Below are positions 34,906 through 43,908 of a stretch of 64,000 nt of DNA, piece by piece; positions within the stretch are counted from its first letter, which is position 1; each line of letters starts with the position of its first letter. Source of the stretch: UTCHB3 sp964531325 (GTDB taxonomy: Bacteria > Bacteroidota > Ignavibacteria > Ignavibacteriales > Ignavibacteriaceae); the NCBI GenBank assembly GCA_964531325.1, contig CAZHCW010000006.1, forward strand, positions 62,001 through 126,000, written 5' to 3'. The notes beneath the pieces are model-generated. The model made no database searches, was not told where the DNA came from, and saw only the letters and a program-made list of their open reading frames with translations. The position numbers and the translations under genes were made by a program.

Positions 34906-37900
34906 ATCGTAATCCTTTCTAAACAAGGCACATTCCATAAAGATATGATGAAGAGGAAGAAGACAATTTTTGTTGTATTCTTCTTGAATCAAGTCGTAAT
35001 CCTTTCTAAACAAGGCACATTCCATAAAGCAAAAACCACCAAAGGGGCAAATAAAAATTATTGCTCTATTGTCGTAATCCTTTCTAAACAAGGCACATTC
35101 CATAAAGAAGGAACCCTTCGGTAAGCAGTACGCTAAAGACGATGCTGAACTGTCGTAATCCTTTCTAAACAAGGCACATTCCATAAAGTTATTATGAAGA
35201 AGATAGAATTTGCTATTTCAATGGCATTAGTCGTAATCCTTTCTAAACAAGGCACATTCCATAAAGTCAGTCAACGATTTCAAGGAATGCGACAAAGTCA
35301 AAAGCATGTCGTAATCCTTTCTAAACAAGGCACATTCCATAAAGTTATATTCTCGGTAATCTCGATGTTTCTTTGAAAAAAATGTCGTAATCCTTTCTAA
35401 ACAAGGCACATTCCATAAAGAAAACGAAAATTACGCAAGTATCTCGATATCAGTTTCCTCATTCGAGTCGTAATCCTTTCTAAACAAGGCACATTCCATA
35501 AAGTCAAATTTGAAGATAGGGAAATTTCCCCTAACTTCAGGTTGTTTGAGTCGTAATCCTTTCTAAACAAGGCACATTCCATAAAGTGGTTAAGCATCGC
35601 GTATGCTACCAGATCCGAGGCCATTGAAGCGCTGTCGTAATCCTTTCTAAACAAGGCACATTCCATAAAGAGTAGGTTTCTTGAGACCTGTAACAATATC
35701 ATTACGAGAGTATGATAGATTACTGTCGTAATCCTTTCTAAACAAGGCACATTCCATAAAGGAAAACGAAACAACCAATTACAATCATCAAGACTTTCGT
35801 ATTTGCGTCGTAATCCTTTCTAAACAAGGCACATTCCATAAAGATTCTAACCGCCGTAACAAAAAAACAAACAAGTTTCGGTCGTAATCCTTTCTAAACA
35901 AGGCACATTCCATAAAGTTTGGTACTGCTATAATGATTGCAGAATCATATGACACGTCGTAATCCTTTCTAAACAAGGCACATTCCATAAAGTTACGGCA
36001 GCAACATTAATTCACCGCTGGTTTTCAACACGAAAGGTCGTAATCCTTTCTAAACAAGGCACATTCCATAAAGCTCTGTCTTCAAGCAATCGAAATTTGT
36101 CCTCTCTTGGAGAGGAAGTCGTAATCCTTTCTAAACAAGGCACATTCCATAAAGATGTAATCTTATTGTCCTTAATAATTGTAGTTGTTGTAGTCGTAAT
36201 CCTTTCTAAACAAGGCACATTCCATAAAGGTAATAGCTACTACAATAATAATAGTAGACAGTTATGAAACTGAATGTCGTAATCCTTTCTAAACAAGGCA
36301 CATTCCATAAAGTAGCGGGACATTTTCAGTATCTTTCTTTGTTGGAGAAAGAGAAGTCGTAATCCTTTCTAAACAAGGCACATTCCATAAAGATGTAGCA
36401 AGTGGGAAAAAAGGAAAACTAACTGAAAAGTCGTAATCCTTTCTAAACAAGGCACATTCCATAAAGCATTACAATCTTGTTAAACTGATGTTTAACCAAA
36501 TGTGTCGTAATCCTTTCTAAACAAGGCACATTCCATAAAGTGTACAATGCACTTACATTGTATGTAAGTCATTATATAAACATCAAAGCAAGGTCGTAAT
36601 CCTTTCTAAACAAGGCACATTCCATAAAGTGTTAAAGGAACAAATACCTATTGGTTCATTGGTTCAAGGTAAATGTCGTAATCCTTTCTAAACAAGGCAC
36701 ATTCCATAAAGAAGCGGTTGTAAAACTAAAATAGTCTTAATCATTCTTTATTGTCGTAATCCTTTCTAAACAAGGCACATTCCATAAAGAAAAATGGCTT
36801 ATTTTAAATTGTCTGATCTCGTTGCACTGTCGTAATCCTTTCTAAACAAGGCACATTCCATAAAGTTTTATCCATGAACCTTGTAATAAGGTAATTGGAC
36901 AAATGAGAGAAGTCGTAATCCTTTCTAAACAAGGCACATTCCATAAAGAAGAGGCCCAAGCTTGTAGATGCAAACATTAAGAGAATCGAAAAAGTCGTAA
37001 TCCTTTCTAAACAAGGCACATTCCATAAAGTGACTAAAGATAAGAAAGGTGCTGTTATCAGTACTGAATATGTCGTAATCCTTTCTAAACAAGGCACATT
37101 CCATAAAGACCGGAACCAGAAGAAGGCACGACCTATATCGTGTCGGCGATGTCGTAATCCTTTCTAAACAAGGCACATTCCATAAAGAGTTACTTATGCG
37201 TTTTAACATATTTGCTGAAGATTGTCAGTCGTAATCCTTTCTAAACAAGGCACATTCCATAAAGTGATCCGCATTTTGATATTTCAGCAACATCTAACGG
37301 TAAGGTCGTAATCCTTTCTAAACAAGGCACATTCCATAAAGAATACATGTCCAATGGAGACTGGGAGGTCTCCAAATACAGTCGTAATCCTTTCTAAACA
37401 AGGCACATTCCATAAAGATATTTGCAAGTTTAAATCTTGCAGATAATGAAGTAGAATTTCTGTCGTAATCCTTTCTAAACAAGGCACATTCCATAAAGTT
37501 GTACGACATCAACACAGACGAATGTGTTGGTGATGTTTACAATTTTTAAGTCGTAATCCTTTCTAAACAAGGCACATTCCATAAAGCTGTCTTTGAAAAG
37601 ATTAAAGAAGCTAAAGAGACTCTGTCGTAATCCTTTCTAAACAAGGCACATTCCATAAAGTCTCCAAAGATGGAGACGAAATCATCTATTCCTTTGAAGA
37701 AGGTCGTAATCCTTTCTAAACAAGGCACATTCCATAAAGGGCGATGAGTTGCAGAACAGTTGAGGAGTTTCAAGAAGTACGATGTCGTAATCCTTTCTAA
37801 ACAAGGCACATTCCATAAAGTATGCTGATGAGGCAACCCTGATTGCTGCAGGTAAAGGTCGTAATCCTTTCTAAACAAGGCACATTCCATAAAGAAGATT

Positions 37901-39429
37901 TATCTTATTGAGGTCACGTCTGACCACACTACTGAGTCGTCGTAATCCTTTCTAAACAAGGCACATTCCATAAAGGATATTTCAGCAACATCAGGAGGCA
38001 AACGCCTTCTGAAAGAACAAGTCGTAATCCTTTCTAAACAAGGCACATTCCATAAAGCCCTTGGAGGGAAGATAGTATTCCCTATTGCTGAAGTAGCCAT
38101 GTCGTAATCCTTTCTAAACAAGGCACATTCCATAAAGAGCGTGAAAAATTTGGGAAGCAATTTTCCAAAGATGATAAGTCGTAATCCTTTCTAAACAAGG
38201 CACATTCCATAAAGCCCTTGGAGGGAAGATNNNNNNNNNNNNNNNNNNNNNNNNNNNNNNNNNNNNNNNNNNNNNNNNNNNNNNNNNNNNNNNNNNNNNN
38301 NNNNNNNNNNNNNNNNNNNNNNNNNNNNNNTATTGCTGAAGTAGCCATGTCGTAATCCTTTCTAAACAAGGCACATTCCATAAAGTCGAAGATCTTGGGC
38401 TGGGCGGTGGAGAGGCGCATATCGGAGATTATTGTCGTAATCCTTTCTAAACAAGGCACATTCCATAAAGTTGGGGAACACCCGACAGAACAGGTAAATA
38501 TACCTTGATGTCCCTTTGGTCGTAATCCTTTCTAAACAAGGCACATTCCATAAAGCCTTAAAGGTAATGTAGTTGTAGGCGATGTAGGCACTGTCGTTGC
38601 AGTCGTAATCCTTTCTAAACAAGGCACATTCCATAAAGAAAGGAGCGTCCCATGGGAGCTCTAGGAAATATGTTAAGTCGTAATCCTTTCTAAACAAGGC
38701 ACATTCCATAAAGCTACTCTATGTCGGAAGTGTCGGCCCCGTCTGACAGATATATGTCGTAATCCTTTCTAAACAAGGCACATTCCATAAAGCTATTATG
38801 ATTGCAGAATCTTACAACACAGAATCAATTCAATGTCGTAATCCTTTCTAAACAAGGCACATTCCATAAAGTTCAGGTGATCCTCACTTTGACTTTAGTG
38901 CTACTATCAGTCGTAATCCTTTCTAAACAAGGCACATTCCATAAAGTATTGACTCCAAGAGTCAGCAATCAGGTAATATTCAAATTTGGCGTCGTAATCC
39001 TTTCTAAACAAGGCACATTCCATAAAGGCTGCGCAAGTAAAGAAGAACTTCCCGAAGCAATTGCAAAGGCTCAAGTAATGTCGTAATCCTTTCTAAACAA
39101 GGCACATTCCATAAAGAATCGGGGACCAGAGGAATGCTTCGGAAACGAAGTACGCCTGTCGTAATCCTTTCTAAACAAGGCACATTCCATAAAGAAAGCC
39201 ATCAACATGAGCCTTGCTTTGGCATCATATTTTGTCGTAATCCTTTCTAAACAAGGCACATTCCATAAAGTCATTTGAGGAATGCGACAAAATCAAAAAC
39301 ATTTGCGCAAGTCGTAATCCTTTCTAAACAAGGCACATTCCATAAAGAGGTCAAGGTTATGCTCCTACAAAAGATGCACCTGTTGAAACTGCGTCGTAAT
39401 CCTTTCTAAACAAGGCACATTCCATAAAG
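34906..39429 (-). CRISPR. Type III CRISPR array, 56 visible repeats of 37 bp
   Basis: On the plus strand each repeat begins GTCGTAATCC and ends CATTCCATAAAG; 55 copies look identical and the first (34906) has A for G at position 1. Starts include 34906, 34993, 35071, 35152, 35230 ... 39234, 39311, 39393. Spacers are about 37-54 bp (first 50). One spacer contains the 100-N gap 38231-38330. Orientation is inferred as minus: on that strand the stem CCTT GTTTAGA AAGG is followed by exactly 8 nt (ATTACGAC) before the spacer, the usual Cas6-made 5' tag of type III crRNA. The altered terminal repeat is at the low-coordinate end, and the cas genes lie at the other end. Confidence 0.97.
38231..38330. 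other. Scaffold gap (100 N) inside a spacer
   Basis: Exactly 100 N. Flanks CCCTTGGAGGGAAGAT and TATTGCTGAAGTAGCCAT are the two ends of the intact spacer at 38058-38100, where only 9 bases lie between them. The spacer is therefore present twice, or the gap joins two contig ends that both carry it. Confidence 0.95.
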
Positions 39430-40116
39430 AGCATATATAACAATGGGTTACAGAAAAACTGGATTTTCTTAAACTTATAACTGCAATATAACTGATTAAA
39501 ATACAATATGTTAGCAAAAAAGCCCAAATTTTCTCACGAGAGGTGTTTTTTTACCGCAGGCAGAGCATTTTTAGAGTTTTAAAATTCCTGATTTTCACTG
39601 TTTTAATGGGATTAGACAGTAAAAATTAAGATATTTTGCCAATTTAGTGGGAAATTATCCAATATTTTTTACATTTTTCAACTTTATGTGGGCAAACAAG
39701 ATTTTCTCACGAGAGGTTTAAAACAAGGTGAAAAGTGTCTCGTGAGAAAATGAGGTAAAAAAAGTTGCGTTTTTAGGCTGTTTTGAGGGGGTAAAAAGGG
39801 CGATTTTCTCACGAGAGCTCCGGTACCCCCCCAAAAAGTGTCTCGTGAGAATTTTTTAACTTTTCAAAAGTTTCAAAAGTTAGCCCATAACTCCTTTATT
39901 TACATAAGGTTAAGTGCCTTTTTTGCGAAAATCAAAATTTTCTCACGAGAAATGGGGATTTTCCACTAATATTCCCGGTTTGCAAATGCCTTTTCGGTAC
40001 AATCAATATGTCAAAGAACGACAATTTTTAAGTATTAGGTATCAAATATTAGGTATTAATTTCAATACCGGACTCTACAAGGTTACCAATTCCCTGCCAA
40101 GTGCCTCACAGTTGCT
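39430..40116. promoter_or_regulatory. Probable CRISPR leader and region with six TCTC(A/G)(C/T)GAGA-type sites
   Basis: AT-rich DNA between array and rt-cas1. The first ~100 bp next to the array is the likely leader/promoter for leftward transcription. The 10-bp word TCTCACGAGA occurs at 39532, 39705, 39807 and 39941, and its reverse complement TCTCGTGAGA at 39738 and 39841; flanks often extend to ATTTTCTCACGAGAG. Pairs 39705/39738 and 39807/39841 are inverted, 33-34 bp apart. They could be operator or leader-binding sites or form hairpins. No gene seen. Confidence 0.6.
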
Positions 40117-40201
40117 CACTCAAGTTCTCAAGTCTCTCAAGTCTCTCAAGTCTCTCAAGTTTCTCAAGTCTCTCAAGTCTCTCAAGTCTCTCAAGTCTCT
40201 C
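40117..40201. repeat. 10-bp tandem repeat (CTCAAGTCTC)n
   Basis: About eight copies of CTCAAGTCTC with few changes, running up to and into the stop codon of rt-cas1 (TGA at 40200-40202). On the minus strand it forms the immediate 3' untranslated region of the cas operon (GAGACTTGAG repeated). Confidence 0.9.
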
Positions 40202-42602
40202 ACCACTTCATCGTATATGGTTTAAAAGATTCAGAGTTCCCCGAGAGGAACGCAGCAATCTCTTTTGAGTTTTGGATTATGATATCATTAAGAGTCACTT
40301 TGCCACCTCTGAAATCGAGTTCTGAATATAATCTTTGCATCACTTTAGTTGAAACAAGATGACGGACATCATCACTAAGTTTATTTCCTGAAGAGATTAA
40401 CTTTCCGGATCTGGAGATTATCGACAGAATGGTTCTGTCAACGATCACAGGTCTGAAAGGTTCTATCAGATCAAAAGTGAGAGTTGGTTTTCCTTTGGTT
40501 TCAGAGTGAAGAAAAGGGATGTTAGGATTTAATCCTGCGAGTACCGCCGCTGCAAGAATTTTACTGTATAAAATTCCGTAGCCGTAGTTGAACATCTGGT
40601 TGATCATGTTTTGAGCATTTTGATGTTCTCTCATCTTAAACTCATAGTGATCGGGGATTACCAATTTAATGACATTCCAATAGGAGACGGCTGCACTTCC
40701 CTCATACCCAAAAATCCGGCTGCGGAAACCATCTACAGCTTCTGATATCTTAACAGATTTAACTTTTAACGCAAGCTCCTGCATCTCCTCAAGGCTTTTA
40801 TCCACTATCAGTTTTTGATCGGGATCGAGCTTTTTATTTTTCGTTACAAATTTGATAAGAGCTGCCTGGTTGGTAATTTTTGCCCAGACAAGTTGTTTAA
40901 CTAAATTTTTTCCTTTCTCGCCCTTTGAAGCAAATGCCTGTGCCGTGGAAACACTGTTTGCACCGGAGGCAACAGCAAACACTATTGCATAGGGTTTACC
41001 AAGATCATCAAAATAGTTAACCAACACCTTGTTTTCTACACATAATCTAACGGCATCAGCGGAAATTGTTGTGCCGTGTGCATTGATGATTAAAGAGGAA
41101 AGTTTGTTGGCAAAAACTTCTTTAACAATCTTCCCCTCTTTTTTAACCGTGATTTTCCCTCCCGATTTCCCGATATGTGCATAATTACCGCTGATCATCA
41201 TATCAAGACTTTCAACAAAGCGGTTGTAATAAACTTTCCTTTTCTGCTCAACCAACCGTTTTGCCTCCTTCTCTGTAATCTCTGCTGTTGAATGCGGCTC
41301 TGTTGAAGTATTGGCTTTTGGGGGAGCTGAAGTGTCGGTTTTTAATTCGGGTTTTGGGGAAACAGGAGCTTTGGAAGAGGCAGGAAGAGAAGATGCGGGA
41401 GAATCATTCGATTCTACTTTAATGAATTCTAAAGCAGTCTTCAAATTGTTGATAAAAATCCGGTTCCCGGTGTCACCCTTTGTGATCTCCGGATACTTCT
41501 TAAAAAGATAAACGGCATCATTTTCGTTTTTCAGAGAATTATTTTTTACCAGCTCTCTAATTTTTTTTGCAACCGAGTTGAGGAAATTAGTTCGTATTGC
41601 TGCAAGTTGTTCCTCGGTGTTGTAAGGTGTATAATATCTGTTTAAGCCTTCTATAGATTCCCGAAGTTTATAAAGCGCATCCTTCAAATTCAATTGTTGA
41701 ATCGTGAGGGAGTGCTTTTTGATGATGGAGTTATACTTCCCCTGAGCGATTGTCTTTTTTCCATCTTTAAAGTGAATTCCACAAAAAGCGAAACCCTCTA
41801 AAACAGGGATTACATCTCTTTCAACGGTGTTAAGTTTCAGTTTAAGATTTTCATCCAGGAACTTCACAACCATATTACGGCTTTTAAGAGTTTCTTCTTC
41901 AGTTTTCCCAAACACAATTATGTTGTCTGCATAACGGACATTCGGGATGTTTGCCTCTTTTAACATAAGATCAAAATTGTGCAGATAGATATTGGAAAGC
42001 ATTGGAGACAATACGCCTCCCTGTGCAATCCCTTTTTCGGAGCGGATATACTTCCCGTGGTGAACAAAGCCTGTAAGAACCCACATTTCAAGAAGTTTTT
42101 GGATCACCTCATCTTTAAACCACTCGCGACACAATGAAAAAAGTATCTTCCTGTCGATGGAATCAAAAAAATTATCGATGTCGAGGTTCGCTGCAAATCC
42201 ATATTTTTTTAACACAAAGTCGTTCACCCGGGCAATTGCCTTGGGGTGCCCTTTGTTTGCACGGTAGGCATAACTTGTGTCGGTAAATTTTTTCTCAAAC
42301 TGTGGAGCAAAATGAAGCGAAACACAGTTTTGAGCTATTTTATCACGAACCGTCATTAAAGCAAGAGGACGATATTCTTTTATCTCTTTCCCCGTCTTTT
42401 CTATAAAAAAGAGGCGGTAAGGTTCCGGAACATACCTTCCCGAAACAATTTCTGAGAATAGCAGTTCAAGATTTTTTTCGAGATCACTCTCAAAATCGGA
42501 AACGGTTAAATTGTCTATCCCACCCGATCTGCCTTTGGATTTCACCTTTAACCAGGCATCTTTTTGAGCGGCAACAGAAAACACTATTTGTGCGTTCGAC
42601 AT
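40200..42602 (-). CDS. cas1: Reverse transcriptase-Cas1 fusion (adaptation integrase)
   Basis: 800 aa. Residues ~1-390 are a group-II-intron-like RT: EYRPLALMTVRDKIAQNCV, motif A NLDIDNFFDSID (Asp 141), GIAQGGVLSPMLSNIYLH, and motif C RYADNIIVFG (224-227), where the usual YADD is YADN. A Pro/Ser/Thr-rich linker (about 400-440) leads to Cas1, with catalytic residues Glu 634 (FGYEGSAA), His 699 (FLHSE) and Glu 714 (FDLIEPFRP). It acts with Cas2 to insert spacers, and by family knowledge can take up RNA when the RT is active. No Cas6 is fused at the N-terminus; cas6 is separate two genes upstream. Start 4 nt after cas2. Confidence 0.95.
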   Translation of the reverse strand: MSNAQIVFSVAAQKDAWLKVKSKGRSGGIDNLTVSDFESDLEKNLELLFSEIVSGRYVPEPYRLFFIEKTGKEIKEYRPLALMTVRDKIAQNCVSLHFAPQFEKKFTDTSYAYRANKGHPKAIARVNDFVLKKYGFAANLDIDNFFDSIDRKILFSLCREWFKDEVIQKLLEMWVLTGFVHHGKYIRSEKGIAQGGVLSPMLSNIYLHNFDLMLKEANIPNVRYADNIIVFGKTEEETLKSRNMVVKFLDENLKLKLNTVERDVIPVLEGFAFCGIHFKDGKKTIAQGKYNSIIKKHSLTIQQLNLKDALYKLRESIEGLNRYYTPYNTEEQLAAIRTNFLNSVAKKIRELVKNNSLKNENDAVYLFKKYPEITKGDTGNRIFINNLKTALEFIKVESNDSPASSLPASSKAPVSPKPELKTDTSAPPKANTSTEPHSTAEITEKEAKRLVEQKRKVYYNRFVESLDMMISGNYAHIGKSGGKITVKKEGKIVKEVFANKLSSLIINAHGTTISADAVRLCVENKVLVNYFDDLGKPYAIVFAVASGANSVSTAQAFASKGEKGKNLVKQLVWAKITNQAALIKFVTKNKKLDPDQKLIVDKSLEEMQELALKVKSVKISEAVDGFRSRIFGYEGSAAVSYWNVIKLVIPDHYEFKMREHQNAQNMINQMFNYGYGILYSKILAAAVLAGLNPNIPFLHSETKGKPTLTFDLIEPFRPVIVDRTILSIISRSGKLISSGNKLSDDVRHLVSTKVMQRLYSELDFRGGKVTLNDIIIQNSKEIAAFLSGNSESFKPYTMKW

Positions 42603-42606
42603 ATTT

Positions 42607-42891
42607 TTACATCAAGTCTAAAAACTCTTTTTTTACTTTAATTAAACTGTAAGTGGTTCCTAATTTTATCCTTTTCGGCACACACTTTTTGCACAACGGA
42701 TAAAACAAAACTGAATCGCTGCTTAAATCGATCATTTCATTCATTTTGTGCTCAAGAGTATAAACATCTTTTTCACTAAGATCACACTCAAAAACACTAT
42801 ACTGAATTCTGACACCATATTCCAACAGAAGATCGGAAACCTTCTTCCTTCTTTTGTTTTTTGCAACATCATAGGTAACTAAATAAAACAT
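42607..42891 (-). CDS. cas2: CRISPR-associated endonuclease Cas2
   Basis: 94 aa from ATG 42891. MFYLVTYDVAKNKRRKKVSD is the typical beta1 strand with Asp followed by a basic helix, then EYGVRIQYSVFECDLSEKDV (dimer strand) and DSVLFYPLCKKCVPKRIKLG. An open frame upstream to 43020 is only the tandem repeat shared with the cas6 end, so the short start is right. Structural partner of Cas1 in spacer integration. Begins one base after the cas6 stop region. Confidence 0.93.
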   Translation of the reverse strand: MFYLVTYDVAKNKRRKKVSDLLLEYGVRIQYSVFECDLSEKDVYTLEHKMNEMIDLSSDSVLFYPLCKKCVPKRIKLGTTYSLIKVKKEFLDLM

Positions 42892-42892
42892 T

Positions 42893-43906
42893 TTAAGAAC
42901 TCCGGAACTCCTGAACCTCAGAACTTCTGAACCTCTGAAGTTCTGAATCTCTGAAGCTCTGAATTTCATACCTCCCCAACCCAAAGGCGGTGTTTTTACC
43001 GATATTGATTTGAGAACCAATTAAAATCCATGGGAGAATCCTTTCGAGATTCCCTTCTATTGTTATTGAGCCCGTAAGGCCACTCATGTCAAGCCAGGTT
43101 TTTTGTCGATTTGAATATCTTCCCCACTCAAAATAGTTCAGGGAATTCTCTGATACATTGTAATCGTTGAAATGGAAATCGGGTTGTCCCTCAACAAAAC
43201 CATCCGTTCCATAAAGCCCGGCAAGTGCGAGATATCTTCTGACCGTGGAAAGAATCACTAACTTAGGGGTTATCCTGTCCCGTTGTTTAATCACTTTACC
43301 CTCTTCCTGAAAACGCACAGGCGAGACAAAATCGAGGGTAATCTTTTCAACTTTTTCGGGCAGGTTTTCTACAATTTGCGAAATTTTGACGGGTGTAAAT
43401 TTTAGAGATATATCTGCTGAACCTTCGATAAGGATTTTGGATTCACCGTCGAGATGCACATTTGTGAATTCCTCGATGGTATATCCGGTTTTTTCGAATC
43501 CCAGTCCCGTTTTTCCAATGTTTTGGAACACGAAAACATAATAAGGGAGAAGATTAACAGAACTGCCAAAAAGTACCAGTTCAATTTCGAGAATCTCCCC
43601 GGCCGAGATCCGAAGTCTTTCGTCAATCGGGGGGTTAAGTACAAATGGATGAGGCACTTTCCTTATTCCCTTGAGGTATGATATATGGGAAACAGAGAGT
43701 TCTGTCTCAAAGATTTTAAAATAGGAACACTCCCGTTTTAACATACAACCTTCACAAACGGGTTGTTTTGTTACGCAAACGGTGTTTCTGAACGACCAGG
43801 CAAAAACTCCACGGAGAAGTGACCCCTTGTATCTTGGGGTCACCAATTCTCCGTTTAGCCTAAGTCTGATCCTGAATCTATAGATTTCGAGGTCAGGATA
43901 TTTCAT
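42893..43906 (-). CDS. cas6: CRISPR precrRNA-processing endoribonuclease Cas6 (type III RAMP)
   Basis: 337 aa. RAMP features: YRFRIRLRLNGELVTPRYKG, GSLLRGVFAWSFRNTVC, and a late glycine-rich loop INIGKNTAFGLGRYEI as in COG5551/DUF2276 Cas6. A cysteine cluster CVTKQPVCEGCMLKRECSYF could bind zinc. It cuts the repeat transcript at the base of the CCTT/AAGG stem, leaving the 8-nt tag. The last ~24 residues (EIQSFRDSELQRFRSS, EVQEFRSS) are encoded by a tandem repeat (42897-42962), an added tail outside the fold. Starts 2 bp after card1. Confidence 0.9.
   Translation of the reverse strand: MKYPDLEIYRFRIRLRLNGELVTPRYKGSLLRGVFAWSFRNTVCVTKQPVCEGCMLKRECSYFKIFETELSVSHISYLKGIRKVPHPFVLNPPIDERLRISAGEILEIELVLFGSSVNLLPYYVFVFQNIGKTGLGFEKTGYTIEEFTNVHLDGESKILIEGSADISLKFTPVKISQIVENLPEKVEKITLDFVSPVRFQEEGKVIKQRDRITPKLVILSTVRRYLALAGLYGTDGFVEGQPDFHFNDYNVSENSLNYFEWGRYSNRQKTWLDMSGLTGSITIEGNLERILPWILIGSQINIGKNTAFGLGRYEIQSFRDSELQRFRSSEVQEFRSS
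42897..42962. repeat. Tandem repeat TCTGAACCT-type in the cas6 3' end
   Basis: Seven or so copies of a 9-10 bp unit (CCTGAACCTCAGAACTTCTG, AACCTCTGAAGTTCTGAATC). The 15-mer GAACCTCAGAACTTC also occurs, inverted, in the aconitase gene near 25861-25880. It codes the Cas6 C-terminal tail and ends just before the cas2 start. Confidence 0.8.
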
Positions 43907-43908
43907 AG

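Noticed and set aside
34720..39274. Many minus-strand frames through the array (recurring MECALFRKDYD or LWNVPCLERITT)
   Set aside because: These are translations of the 37-bp CRISPR repeat in different frames; the spacing follows repeats and spacers, not a gene.
40200..42602. Group II intron carrying the reverse transcriptase
   Set aside because: The RT is in frame with a complete Cas1, no maturase/endonuclease domain or intron RNA domain V-like structure is seen, and it sits in a cas operon.
42892..43020. Longer cas2 start adding 43 residues
   Set aside because: The added part is coded by the tandem repeat at the end of cas6; normal Cas2 begins at MFYLVTYD.
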